62,447 nucleotides of DNA, from the IMG/VR virus record IMGVR_UViG_3300006919_000053, positions 1 to 62,447 of that record; one strand, written 5' to 3'. Positions 43,079-50,085 of this stretch are shown one piece after another (position 1 is the stretch's first letter; the number at the start of each line of letters is the position of its first letter). The stretch comes from a virus. The position numbers and the translations under genes were made by a program. The notes below the pieces were generated by a model that saw nothing but the letters and a program-made list of their open reading frames with translations, was not told the DNA's origin and ran no database searches.

Positions 43079-43282
43079 ATGAGAGTAAGAGAGTTATTAA
43101 TGAGAATATATGGACCAGACTACGACCCAGACATGAAGGTTACGTTTTACAGAAGAGCTGATGATGATAGCCATCAAGATGGAGTAGTCAGTATGACAAA
43201 AGTAGATGACCAAGATGTTCATGTACGATACTTTGAAGGGTCAGAAAAATTAGAAAAAACTTTAGAAATAATATTAACATGA
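43079..43282 (+). CDS. Hypothetical protein, 67 aa
   Basis: A small protein with an N-terminal helix (RVRELLMRIYGPDYDPDMKV) and a two-strand region (DGVVSMTKVDDQDVHVRYFE). Its stop overlaps the next ATG by four bases. The opening resembles small phage proteins with an RELLxxL...DPDxxV pattern of unknown role. Confidence 0.63.
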   Translation: MRVRELLMRIYGPDYDPDMKVTFYRRADDDSHQDGVVSMTKVDDQDVHVRYFEGSEKLEKTLEIILT

Positions 43283-43554
43283 AACTAGTAAAAGAATCAA
43301 TAGAAGCCACAATAGTGGATTACTGTATCCACATTGAACACAATGGTAATATTTACCAAGTAGTTTTCGAGTACTACCTCCATTCAGACGACTACGATAA
43401 TATGGAAGTCATAATTAATGACCCCCCTTTACATGAGTTACCTGAAAAAGAGGTTGATGAAGTAAAAAAGTATGCACTACAAGTTTGGAAAAATACAGAC
43501 TTATTCATATACATGAACCCCGAGTTAATTAAAAGAAAATATTTTAACCAATGA
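43279..43554 (+). CDS. Hypothetical acidic protein, 91 aa
   Basis: A 91-aa protein with strands ATIVDYCIHIEHNGNIYQVV and FEYYLHSDDYDNMEVIIN, then a helix. Acidic, no TM, no known motif. It overlaps neighbours by four bases at both ends, forming a tight operon. Confidence 0.63.
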   Translation: MKLVKESIEATIVDYCIHIEHNGNIYQVVFEYYLHSDDYDNMEVIINDPPLHELPEKEVDEVKKYALQVWKNTDLFIYMNPELIKRKYFNQ

Positions 43555-43805
43555 CAGTATACACCCTACATTTACCAGAGGACAAGTCTGTTGAGATAAA
43601 TCAGCTTAATAGAGATGGCAACCTAAGATATTGCACATACTACGTAGTATCTCACGATGGAACACAAGTTGAGTTAGAGTACGCTCCTTATGTTGCTGTC
43701 GAAGAAGATGCAGACCAGATTCAAGACCTTGAACTACTTGGCTCTTTGCTCGGGTATAGGGAGTATGAGTATACCATAACTCAGCGTGAGGTATGCTTAA
43801 ATTAA
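43551..43805 (+). CDS. Hypothetical protein, 84 aa
   Basis: Beta-rich start (MTVYTLHLPEDKSVEINQLN), an acidic centre and a C-terminal YTITQREVCLN strand. It overlaps the preceding gene by four bases and the following membrane protein by 13. No family recognised. Confidence 0.63.
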   Translation: MTVYTLHLPEDKSVEINQLNRDGNLRYCTYYVVSHDGTQVELEYAPYVAVEEDADQIQDLELLGSLLGYREYEYTITQREVCLN

Positions 43806-43945
43806 TAAAGGCTTTTATTTACGGGGAGATGAAAATACGCGTGAAGGGCTACAACATAGAGGTTTTTCGCATCGTCGCTATCCTCTTATATTTGTGGTGT
43901 TGTTACCACGTATGGACTAACTATATGATAATAACTAAAAACTAA
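43793..43945 (+). CDS. 50-aa single-TM membrane protein
   Basis: The ATG at 43793 lies inside the end of the 84-aa gene. After a basic N-terminus (MLKLIKAFIYGEMKIRVKGY) comes a hydrophobic segment (VFRIVAILLYLWCCYHVW) and a short polar tail. Two adjacent Cys lie at the membrane edge. Size and overlap fit a real early gene; function unknown. Confidence 0.55.
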   Translation: MLKLIKAFIYGEMKIRVKGYNIEVFRIVAILLYLWCCYHVWTNYMIITKN

Positions 43946-43955
43946 AGTAAAAACT

Positions 43956-44216
43956 ATGAACATCATTGAAGAATTAGGCATCGCTCCTTATGACGAAGGA
44001 GGATTAGTAGCAAACGCATACACAGGAAGTACTTGTATGCTAACAGCAGAGGAACTTGCAGTCTATGATTTTATTATAGGTGCAGAACAGACCCTTATGT
44101 ACGACTCAAAAGATATGGACGAGAACACAGTCTATAAACTAAGAACAGACTTTCACAGAGGATTAAACTGGTTTAAGCAGACTAACGCCAGAGTTTACAT
44201 GGAATTATTAGATTGA
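43956..44216 (+). CDS. Conserved hypothetical protein, 86 aa
   Basis: A soluble helical protein (MNIIEELGIAPYDEGGLVAN, CMLTAEELAVYDFIIGAEQT, LRTDFHRGLNWFKQTNARVY). The LTxEELAVYDFIxGAE pattern recurs in small phage proteins of unknown role. Spacing of 10 bases from the preceding stop. Confidence 0.65.
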   Translation: MNIIEELGIAPYDEGGLVANAYTGSTCMLTAEELAVYDFIIGAEQTLMYDSKDMDENTVYKLRTDFHRGLNWFKQTNARVYMELLD

Positions 44217-44217
44217 T

Positions 44218-44466
44218 ATGATAGAGATAAAAGTAAATAAATCAGCAAGACAACAGCAAGTTAGGAACTTCTTGGGCAACACTATTATTATGGCTCAAGA
44301 TGTAGCCGACAGAGGAAGGGATAGGTTTCGTATGAGATACCCTCGTAACATTGGAATAGGACCTCGAGAACTTGTAGAGATGGTTGAGAAAGAAACAAAC
44401 AGCACAGTCTACGGAGGATACAAGTGTATCAACGATGGATTTATAACTTTCAACATCAGAAGCTAA
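44218..44466 (+). CDS. Hypothetical basic protein, 82 aa
   Basis: A basic protein with RQQQVRNFLGNTIIMAQDVA, RDRFRMRYPRNIGIGPRELV and a final strand. It starts one base after the previous stop, and its stop overlaps the next ATG. No family recognised. Confidence 0.63.
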   Translation: MIEIKVNKSARQQQVRNFLGNTIIMAQDVADRGRDRFRMRYPRNIGIGPRELVEMVEKETNSTVYGGYKCINDGFITFNIRS

Positions 44467-44585
44467 TGAGAAGGTTGGTAATCCAAGTAGACATGGAAGG
44501 GCAAGATAAACCCACTAATGTAGATATAAAAGAATTTTTAGCAAATCTACCTAAGTATATTAACAACGACAAGACGCTATCCTAA
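44466..44585 (+). CDS. 39-aa small protein
   Basis: The ATG at 44466 shares a base with the preceding stop (TAATG). The product is MRRLVIQVDMEGQDKPTNVD plus IKEFLANLPKYINNDKTLS. It ends exactly one base before promoter repeat P6. The strand followed by an amphipathic helix resembles part of a larger fold; function unknown. Confidence 0.55.
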   Translation: MRRLVIQVDMEGQDKPTNVDIKEFLANLPKYINNDKTLS

Positions 44586-44614
44586 GCAAATTCGGTACGA
44601 CTGAATTTTGATAA
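44586..44614 (+). promoter_or_regulatory. Early promoter-like repeat P6
   Basis: GCAAATTCGGTACGA, eight bases, TGATAA, 27 bases before the ATG at 44642. Last copy found; P5 and P6 share the variant TTCGG core. Confidence 0.78.
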
Positions 44615-44641
44615 TTATGTAAATATGAAATTCAGCCAACG

Positions 44642-44764
44642 ATGAAACGCATTATAGTAACACTTGAAGAGAGAAAGATGGCAACGAGAGTTCCGCCACC
44701 TTTTAGAAATAAAAAAAAGTATAACAGAAAAACTAAACATAAAAAGAATGATAGCAGTATTTAA
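44642..44764 (+). CDS. 40-aa basic small protein
   Basis: First gene after P6. The product MKRIIVTLEERKMATRVPPP continues FRNKKKYNRKTKHKKNDSSI. The MATRVPPPFRNKKKYxRKxKHK pattern is one I recall from many phages as a stand-alone small basic protein. Translation could also begin at the internal MATRVPPP Met. It overlaps the next gene by 17 bases in another frame. Confidence 0.65.
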   Translation: MKRIIVTLEERKMATRVPPPFRNKKKYNRKTKHKKNDSSI

Positions 44765-45110
44765 ATCTCCAAACGAGCAAGAACTTATGGAAAAACTTGA
44801 GGTAGGTAGCCACAGGGTTAACACTTTTATCGATGTAGATTACTTCGACTTGGTTAAAGCCTTCGGTCAGCCTTCTTTACCCAAAGAGTCTCCAGATGGT
44901 AAGGTCCAAAAAGAATGGATACTTGAGCATAATGGGAACATATACACCATCTATGATTGGAAGACTGGTTCCGAGGAGTTCACCACACAAGAGCTTACCG
45001 CTTGGAATGTAGGTGGTACAAATGCGTCTTTAAATTTCTTTGTAGAACTAAAGTCGTATTTACCACCATCTGCTTCATTCGTATTTAATTGGGACAAAGA
45101 TGATAAGTAA
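44748..45110 (+). CDS. Conserved hypothetical protein, 120 aa
   Basis: I choose the ATG at 44748 (MIAVFKSPNEQELMEKLE); the open frame extends upstream to 44664 but that part overlaps the 40-aa gene. Core: FIDVDYFDLVKAFGQPSLP, then KEWILEHNGNIYTIYDWKT and a Trp-rich end. The GxPxxxxPDGKVQKEWILEHNGxIYTIYDWK region is recurrent in phage early proteins. Function unknown. Confidence 0.7.
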   Translation: MIAVFKSPNEQELMEKLEVGSHRVNTFIDVDYFDLVKAFGQPSLPKESPDGKVQKEWILEHNGNIYTIYDWKTGSEEFTTQELTAWNVGGTNASLNFFVELKSYLPPSASFVFNWDKDDK

Positions 45111-45324
45111 AAACACAGAGCCAAGAGAACCAGGAGAGTTTCTCTGGGCAGATAAAATGCTTGTTCGCTCTACCTTTATGGAGATATACACAGAGATGGA
45201 CAAGTTTTATTACAAACTAATACAAGAAGGCAGACAAGACAAAGAAGTTTATTTAATGCTTGACGACATAGCTAATAAATTGGCAGTAACATTACACGAA
45301 ATAGATAAAAAAGATTATATATGA
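45100..45324 (+). CDS. Hypothetical protein, 74 aa
   Basis: Acidic, helical (FMEIYTEMDKFYYKLIQEGR, LMLDDIANKLAVTLHEIDKK). It overlaps the preceding gene by 11 bases and the next by four. No family recognised. Confidence 0.63.
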   Translation: MISKNTEPREPGEFLWADKMLVRSTFMEIYTEMDKFYYKLIQEGRQDKEVYLMLDDIANKLAVTLHEIDKKDYI

Positions 45325-45542
45325 CAACACCAAACTTTAACGTAGAAGACACTACACAACTTGAACAAGACTTTAAAAAACTAGACACTTTTGTTACAAA
45401 GAAAGATTGTATGGAAGCTATTGACTATCTACACGGAATGGGTATGATTGAGAATATGAGAAGTGACGAAGCACACTATACAATGATTCTAATAAAGAAA
45501 GTAGCAAGAATATACAAAACTAATTTATGGGTACCAAAGTAA
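45321..45542 (+). CDS. Hypothetical protein, 73 aa
   Basis: A helical 73-aa protein (TTQLEQDFKKLDTFVTKKDC, AHYTMILIKKVARIYKTNLW). Coupled to both neighbours by overlapping start and stop codons. No family recognised. Confidence 0.63.
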   Translation: MTTPNFNVEDTTQLEQDFKKLDTFVTKKDCMEAIDYLHGMGMIENMRSDEAHYTMILIKKVARIYKTNLWVPK

Positions 45543-46006
45543 TGACAACAGCAGAAAAAGTAGATGCAATACAGAAACTATGGGATTGCAAGTTTGAGAT
45601 TGGAGACTTAAATGACCACTACGTAGACCCTTTCTACAGAAGAAGACCAGACTACTTTGTATGGAGAACAGAAACGGCAGATGGATACTACTGCTATGTG
45701 CTGAAAGATGGGTACAACGATGACATAAATCCAACAACAGAGCTTTATACTGAAGATGGTGCAGAGGACTTGAAAGATGAAATCAGACAATGTCTTGAGA
45801 GTGGTAACATGGTTAAGATGGATGATTCTATTGCATCAGACCTTGAGATGGAAACAAACGATGAGTCAGAGTGGACTAGCGATGAGTTCTGGGTAGACCT
45901 ATACGATGAGTTAGTTGACAATGGAGACATCGAAGAGGAAGATGAGGATGAAGATGAATACTTGTTTTTCGAAGAAGCTAAAATAAAAAAAGAAGATAAC
46001 CAATGA
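45542..46006 (+). CDS. Hypothetical protein with very acidic C-terminus, 154 aa
   Basis: The start is placed at the ATG at 45542 in a TAATG overlap with the previous stop; an in-frame ATG at 45527 is possible. Residues 1-60 contain EKVDAIQKLWDCKFEIGDLN and VWRTETADGYYCYVLKDGYN. Residues 80-145 are dominated by Asp and Glu, with a run of alternating Glu/Asp near 130-140. Such charge suggests a DNA-mimic or histone-like-protein binder, which is speculation. Confidence 0.65.
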   Translation: MTTAEKVDAIQKLWDCKFEIGDLNDHYVDPFYRRRPDYFVWRTETADGYYCYVLKDGYNDDINPTTELYTEDGAEDLKDEIRQCLESGNMVKMDDSIASDLEMETNDESEWTSDEFWVDLYDELVDNGDIEEEDEDEDEYLFFEEAKIKKEDNQ

Positions 46007-46314
46007 TAGTAAGACCAGTTTACAAATACGACTTTGTTGACTCTCCAGCGTTGCGTGATAGCTTCACTTATGCTGGTAGAAATGCTCTTTATGATATGTT
46101 CGAGGCTATGTCAGAAGACTGGGGTCAAGATTATCATTTTGACCCTATCGCTATTCGCTGTTCTTACAGTGAGTATGAAGACCTTGAGGAAATACAAGCA
46201 GACTATCCTCAAATCAAGGATATGGAAGACCTAAAAAGCCATACAGACGTGTGGGAGTATAAGATGGAGTTTATAGATAGAACAGAAAAAGGTATAATAA
46301 TACAACAATTTTAA
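46003..46314 (+). CDS. Hypothetical protein, 103 aa
   Basis: An acidic protein with FVDSPALRDSFTYAGRNALY, DWGQDYHFDPIAIRCSYSEY and a final strand (KMEFIDRTEKGIIIQQF). The SEYEDLEEIQADYP segment is recurrent in phage early proteins of unknown role. It overlaps the previous gene by four bases. Confidence 0.65.
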   Translation: MIVRPVYKYDFVDSPALRDSFTYAGRNALYDMFEAMSEDWGQDYHFDPIAIRCSYSEYEDLEEIQADYPQIKDMEDLKSHTDVWEYKMEFIDRTEKGIIIQQF

Positions 46315-46316
46315 GT

Positions 46317-46634
46317 ATGGGATATAGATCACAAGTATGGGTTGGTATACACGATAACTACCGACAAGATTTTAAAATATTAGAGAAAGAATACGGAGAG
46401 ATTTTTTACAGAAAAGGTAGATGTAAAACAAACAAGGTTACTATCTACAAAACAAGATGGGACACTAAATGGTACAGCGAATGTGAGCCAGTATCTTCTT
46501 ACGAGGATATTATCAAGGCAGACACAAACAGGAACTGGATACTCGCCATAGGTGAGGATAATGCAGTCCACACTGACCTTGGAGATTGGTGGGATTACAT
46601 TGAAATGGAAATGAAAGTAAGTTTAATAGATTAA
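46317..46634 (+). CDS. MGYRSQV-type conserved phage protein, 105 aa
   Basis: It begins MGYRSQVWVGIHDNY, an opening shared by many small phage proteins (MGYRSxV). It is rich in Trp and Tyr (WDTKWYSECEPVSSYEDIIK, GDWWDYIEMEMKVSLID). Soluble, mildly acidic. Function unknown. Confidence 0.68.
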   Translation: MGYRSQVWVGIHDNYRQDFKILEKEYGEIFYRKGRCKTNKVTIYKTRWDTKWYSECEPVSSYEDIIKADTNRNWILAIGEDNAVHTDLGDWWDYIEMEMKVSLID

Positions 46635-46635
46635 C

Positions 46636-47220
46636 ATGGCAAATCACTGTTGGAATACAATGTCAATCACTCAGTATAAAGAGGATGACAAACAAAAAAT
46701 AATAGACTTTTTCAAGTCTTATGAGAACTATGACTACCTAACTCACTGGGGCGACTCTTTGCTTAAACCAGAAGACAGAACAGTTGGAGAAATTACATAC
46801 GATAACTGCTACAAGTGGGGTTCAAGATGGTGGGATTTTAAATTAGATGTAGGAGATAATTACATTGAAATCGATGGGGACTCAGCTTGGTCACCTATGT
46901 GTGAGCTTGCCTCTCTAATATCAGAGGTTTTTGACTGCCATGTAAACCTTGACTACAATGAACCTGGAATGGACTTTGCTGGTATCGAGGACTACAAAAG
47001 TGGAAATACATTAGAAATACAAGAGTTTACATACAGAGAGTATGAGTATAAGTTTATGGACTCACACTACCATGTTCAGAAAATTATCGAAGACCTAAGA
47101 GATGGTTATTATGAAGGCGAAACCCTTGAGGATTTCCTTCAATCAGTATCATACCTTAACAAATCTGACAAAGATGAGGTGCAGAAAGAGTTTGCAAAAC
47201 AATTAAAAATAAATACATAA
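46636..47220 (+). CDS. Api92-like (DUF1281-type) protein, 194 aa
   Basis: It opens MANHCWNTMSITQY and contains CYKWGSRWWDF, DGDSAWSPMCELASLISEVF and NEPGMDFAGIED. The sequence NxCxNxL/MxI...KWG...W...SAWSP...DFAG is the signature of the ferredoxin-like domain in Api92-like proteins, common in phages and plasmids; no activity is established. The C-terminal third is helical. Confidence 0.68.
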   Translation: MANHCWNTMSITQYKEDDKQKIIDFFKSYENYDYLTHWGDSLLKPEDRTVGEITYDNCYKWGSRWWDFKLDVGDNYIEIDGDSAWSPMCELASLISEVFDCHVNLDYNEPGMDFAGIEDYKSGNTLEIQEFTYREYEYKFMDSHYHVQKIIEDLRDGYYEGETLEDFLQSVSYLNKSDKDEVQKEFAKQLKINT

Positions 47221-47248
47221 TCAATTAACTTTTATTAACTTTACAACT

Positions 47249-47911
47249 ATGAGACAAAAATCAGACAGAATGAATTTCAAATTACACTTTGCATGTTCAA
47301 AAGATGACCTAAGACCATCTATGACACAAGTGTACGTAACCAAAGAGAACATTGTAGCTACCGATGCTAACATCTTAGCTGTTGTTCCAACAAAAGACGT
47401 ATTCGATGACCCATCTATCGAGTTATTACCAGAAGAGGGATTGTACATCGACTCAAACGACTGGAAAAAATTAGTAGGAGCGTATCAAGTGATTTACAAC
47501 GGAGAGTTTGTTGTAGCATTCTTCCCCCGCAAGAGTGAGGCACACGTTAGACCTCGCACCATTGAGGACGTAGGTAACTACCCACAGTGGGAGCAAATCG
47601 TACCTGACACATCTAAGTTCGACTCTGTTGGTCGAATCGGATTGAACCCCAAGATGTTATACAACTTGCACCAAGCTCTCGACGTTCCTACATTCAAATT
47701 AGAGTTCTCTGGTGATAACAAGCCAGTAGCCGTAGCTATGCCAGATGACACCTACGCCACTTCTGGTAACCAGTACGGTATCATCATGCCCTTACTCATC
47801 CAAGATAACAATGAGGAGGATTTAGAGGGCAACGGTGATGAGGACCAAGATGTATCTTACTCTTCAGAAGAAGTAGAAGTTACAGACGAGGTTCAAGCAG
47901 TAATCAACTAA
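47249..47911 (+). CDS. Sliding-clamp-like protein (DNA polymerase III beta-like), 220 aa
   Basis: The N-terminal DDLRPSMTQVYVTKENIVATD followed by ANILAVVP resembles the beta-clamp segment LxPAMxxVYVxxGxIVATDxHxL. Residues about 165-185 include YGIIMPLLI, like the conserved MPM-type C-terminal strand of clamps. An acidic tail follows. At 220 aa it would hold two clamp domains, so a trimer is possible. It probably tethers a polymerase; the genome encodes none, so a host polymerase is the likely partner. The start could also be the Met at 47270; TAACTTTA at 47236-47243 is a weak promoter candidate. Confidence 0.6.
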   Translation: MRQKSDRMNFKLHFACSKDDLRPSMTQVYVTKENIVATDANILAVVPTKDVFDDPSIELLPEEGLYIDSNDWKKLVGAYQVIYNGEFVVAFFPRKSEAHVRPRTIEDVGNYPQWEQIVPDTSKFDSVGRIGLNPKMLYNLHQALDVPTFKLEFSGDNKPVAVAMPDDTYATSGNQYGIIMPLLIQDNNEEDLEGNGDEDQDVSYSSEEVEVTDEVQAVIN

Positions 47912-47918
47912 TTAATAT

Positions 47919-48173
47919 ATGACCCAAGAAGAAATGGAAAACATTGCCAATCTCATAGCCGACAAGCTATGGGAGAGGCAAATGGAAATCGAAACAGAAG
48001 CCGAAGAGACTGAAAACAAAATAGGTGAGATGTCTAAGCTGGAAACAATGCTCAGTATATACGAACAAAGTGAGCAATACAAGAAAGCTTACGAGGTCAA
48101 GATGCGTCTTGATAAAATAAAAAGAGAGCTCACCGAAGCTGGAGTATTAAAAGATAATAGTAATCAACTGTAG
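47919..48173 (+). CDS. Small coiled-coil protein, 84 aa
   Basis: Entirely helical and charged with heptad-like Leu/Ile/Met (ENIANLIADKLWERQMEIET, YKKAYEVKMRLDKIKRELTE). It follows the clamp-like gene by seven bases and may be a clamp or polymerase accessory; that is inferred from position only. Confidence 0.62.
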   Translation: MTQEEMENIANLIADKLWERQMEIETEAEETENKIGEMSKLETMLSIYEQSEQYKKAYEVKMRLDKIKRELTEAGVLKDNSNQL

Positions 48174-48204
48174 TTCATAGTTGTTTTAGTTTGGTTGTTT
48201 AGTT

Positions 48205-48229
48205 CCCCGATGCTGTGATAGTGTCGGGG
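48205..48229 (+). terminator. Hairpin after the clamp/coiled-coil genes
   Basis: CCCCGATGCT and AGTGTCGGGG pair as a 10-bp stem with two G-U pairs and the loop GTGAT. It lies 31 bases after a stop codon and 20 bases before element C. No U tract follows, so termination is uncertain. Confidence 0.5.
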
Positions 48230-48248
48230 TAAACTAACAAAAAAAACC

Positions 48249-48291
48249 TGACAATAGGGTGTTATAATTGTAATATATGGAGCTAATGTCA
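48249..48291 (+). promoter_or_regulatory. 43-bp palindrome-ended regulatory element, copy C
   Basis: Plus-strand TGACAATAGGGTGTTATA to GAGCTAATGTCA. CTGACA, 17 bases, TAATAT (48271-48276) would make a sigma70-like promoter; the inverted ends TGACAATAG and CTAATGTCA would overlap its -35 box and start site. It covers the annotated start of the HTH gene, as expected for autoregulation. Confidence 0.6.
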
Positions 48292-48927
48292 TACCGAAAC
48301 TTAGATTATCTGCATCGAAACAGAATAATCTATAAGAGAATGCCTGTAAGGGATGTCCCTTCAGAGACGTATGATTGGGGCTGGTATTATGAGAACGGAA
48401 CCTCTGAGTTTTACTCGCTGTTCAATACAAAGGTTAGGATTAACTCTTACAAGAGTTTGAAGTGGCATATCATTGTGTTGCGTTACCTTAACATGGACCT
48501 CGAGCCTCAGAAGTTCTATGCACTCTGTGAACATATAATAGACCAGAACAATGGATTTATCACTTTTGGCGTCTCTATTAGCACTCTGCACAATATTCTT
48601 GCAGAGGTATTAGAGATTGAGTTTCACACCCCTCCTAACACAAGAGTTAGGAAGATTATATTTAAAGACGGAATAGGTCTCTCTGCCGTGGACAAGCTAA
48701 AAATAGTTGGTTCTGTTATTGGTAGAAAGAAAAATGCTACAAACTTTGATATTTACGAAAGTATGTTGTATCTTCACCACCAAAGACAAAAAATAACTAT
48801 GCAAAAAATAGCTAGGTATCTCAACGTATCGGAGAGAACCTTATATCGAAACATGGACAATGACCTCAAGGTCGAAAAGAAGATTTTAAATGAAGCATTA
48901 CAACAGGGAGAACTATTCGCGTTATAA
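48277..48927 (+). CDS. HTH protein, possible regulator, 216 aa
   Basis: A C-terminal helix-turn-helix reads QKIARYLNVSERTLYRNM at about residues 180-197. The N-terminal part (YDWGWYYENGTSEFYSLFNT, SYKSLKWHIIVLRYL) is of unknown fold, with a middle IGLSAVDKLKIVGSVIGRK. The gene start lies inside element C; alternative ATGs at 48286 and 48340 would allow a leader if that element is the promoter. It precedes and overlaps the sigma factor gene by 38 bases, so the two likely act in one switch. Confidence 0.65.
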   Translation: MELMSYRNLDYLHRNRIIYKRMPVRDVPSETYDWGWYYENGTSEFYSLFNTKVRINSYKSLKWHIIVLRYLNMDLEPQKFYALCEHIIDQNNGFITFGVSISTLHNILAEVLEIEFHTPPNTRVRKIIFKDGIGLSAVDKLKIVGSVIGRKKNATNFDIYESMLYLHHQRQKITMQKIARYLNVSERTLYRNMDNDLKVEKKILNEALQQGELFAL

Positions 48928-49651
48928 AAAAGATTTAGATACCTCTACAAGATTAATAGAGGGGAAGTTTTGGGATGAGTATACCAGAGAGGAGCTCATC
49001 ATTAAATTCATGCCGTATGCTGAAGACATAGCTAGAAGCTTTTCAGTGGCAGAAAAAGTCTGCGGTATATTAAGTATCGAAGATTTAATACAGGAGGCAA
49101 ACAAGAGTTTGGTCTTAGCCATTGACCGACTTGACTTTGACTTCATGAACCCTAATGATGATTATGAAAAACAAATCAAAGGGTTTATATCAAAGCGTAT
49201 TAGAGGGGGTGTTAGACGTGCGATTGATGCTAATCGTGGGGACATTAGAATCCCAGAGTACAAACTAACCGAGATACGCAAAGACGACGGCAAGGACAGG
49301 AAGTTGGTGCAGATGTTTTTCAACTCCATCTTTCTATCTATCGATGACAAGATTGACCAGTCAACCGACAAAAGCTTTGAGATAGAAGACAAACCAGATG
49401 GATATAACATTGTGTTACTCAACAAGTACATACTGTCTTTAATGCAGAAGCATTTGAATGATAGAGAGTACGATGTCCTTCGCCTTAGTTTTGGTCTGGA
49501 TTGCGATAAGTTACCCGCAAAACAGATAGCAAAGCTATTGAATATTCAAGGCAGTGCTGATTTTGTTCGGGTCTCTCAGATTAAAAGGGAGGCCTTGGAC
49601 AAGCTCATTGATAGCGTTGAGCCAGAAGACGTATTGGATTTTATAAACTAG
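48890..49651 (+). CDS. Sigma-70 family RNA polymerase sigma factor, 253 aa
   Basis: Region 2: FMPYAEDIARSFSV, then SIEDLIQEANKSLVLAIDRL and FISKRIRGGVRRAIDANRGD, matching the core-binding and -10 recognition helices. Region 4: LMQKHLNDREYDVLRLSFGL followed by AKQIAKLLN and VSQIKREALDKL, the -35-binding HTH. The region 3 linker is short. It would redirect host RNA polymerase, probably to phage promoters. Candidate targets are the six GCAAAY...TGATAA repeats or the late promoter at 39.6 kb; the sequence cannot decide which. Confidence 0.87.
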   Translation: MKHYNRENYSRYKKDLDTSTRLIEGKFWDEYTREELIIKFMPYAEDIARSFSVAEKVCGILSIEDLIQEANKSLVLAIDRLDFDFMNPNDDYEKQIKGFISKRIRGGVRRAIDANRGDIRIPEYKLTEIRKDDGKDRKLVQMFFNSIFLSIDDKIDQSTDKSFEIEDKPDGYNIVLLNKYILSLMQKHLNDREYDVLRLSFGLDCDKLPAKQIAKLLNIQGSADFVRVSQIKREALDKLIDSVEPEDVLDFIN

Positions 49652-49668
49652 AAAAAATTAAATTATAT

Positions 49669-50085
49669 ATGAGCACAACACTAAGTAAAAACGAAATGTT
49701 ACGTGAGCTATTCGTTAAGTATGGTCTTCACAAAGAAGACACGTTCAAGTCTCCACAAGGCTGGACTATTATCACGCGTTCGGGTATTGACAAGATACAA
49801 GCAGAAGCTGACATCGACATTGACTATGAGATGTTAGAACTTACACAAGGTAAGTCTGCTGCGGTAAAGGCTACTGCAACTTGGAATGACCGTAAACTAA
49901 CTACCTTTGGCGAGGCAAACGAGAAGAACTGCCGTCAGTCTTATGTGCTGGCTATGGCAGAAAAACGTGCAATGTCACGTATTGTACTGAAACTCACAGG
50001 GTTCTATGCTCTTGGTGTATTCGGTCAAGATGAGTCTGACGATTTTGTCGATGCTAACAAATACCAACTAAAGAAATCTATCTAA
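49669..50085 (+). CDS. Putative single-strand annealing protein, 138 aa
   Basis: Core motifs are WTIITRSGIDKIQAEADIDI and AMAEKRAMSRIVLKLTGFYA, then VFGQDESDDF. I recall this protein from many Bacteroidota phages, where it is linked to Rad52/ERF-like annealing proteins. It is immediately followed (stop and start share a base) by a RecE-like exonuclease, the classic partner of an annealing protein. So the family call is moderate and the context strong. Confidence 0.55.
   Translation: MSTTLSKNEMLRELFVKYGLHKEDTFKSPQGWTIITRSGIDKIQAEADIDIDYEMLELTQGKSAAVKATATWNDRKLTTFGEANEKNCRQSYVLAMAEKRAMSRIVLKLTGFYALGVFGQDESDDFVDANKYQLKKSI

Noticed and set aside
44664-45110. 148-aa version of the protein at 44748
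   Set aside because: The N-terminal extension overlaps the 40-aa gene almost completely in another frame; the ATG at 44748 fits the tight-overlap style of the operon.
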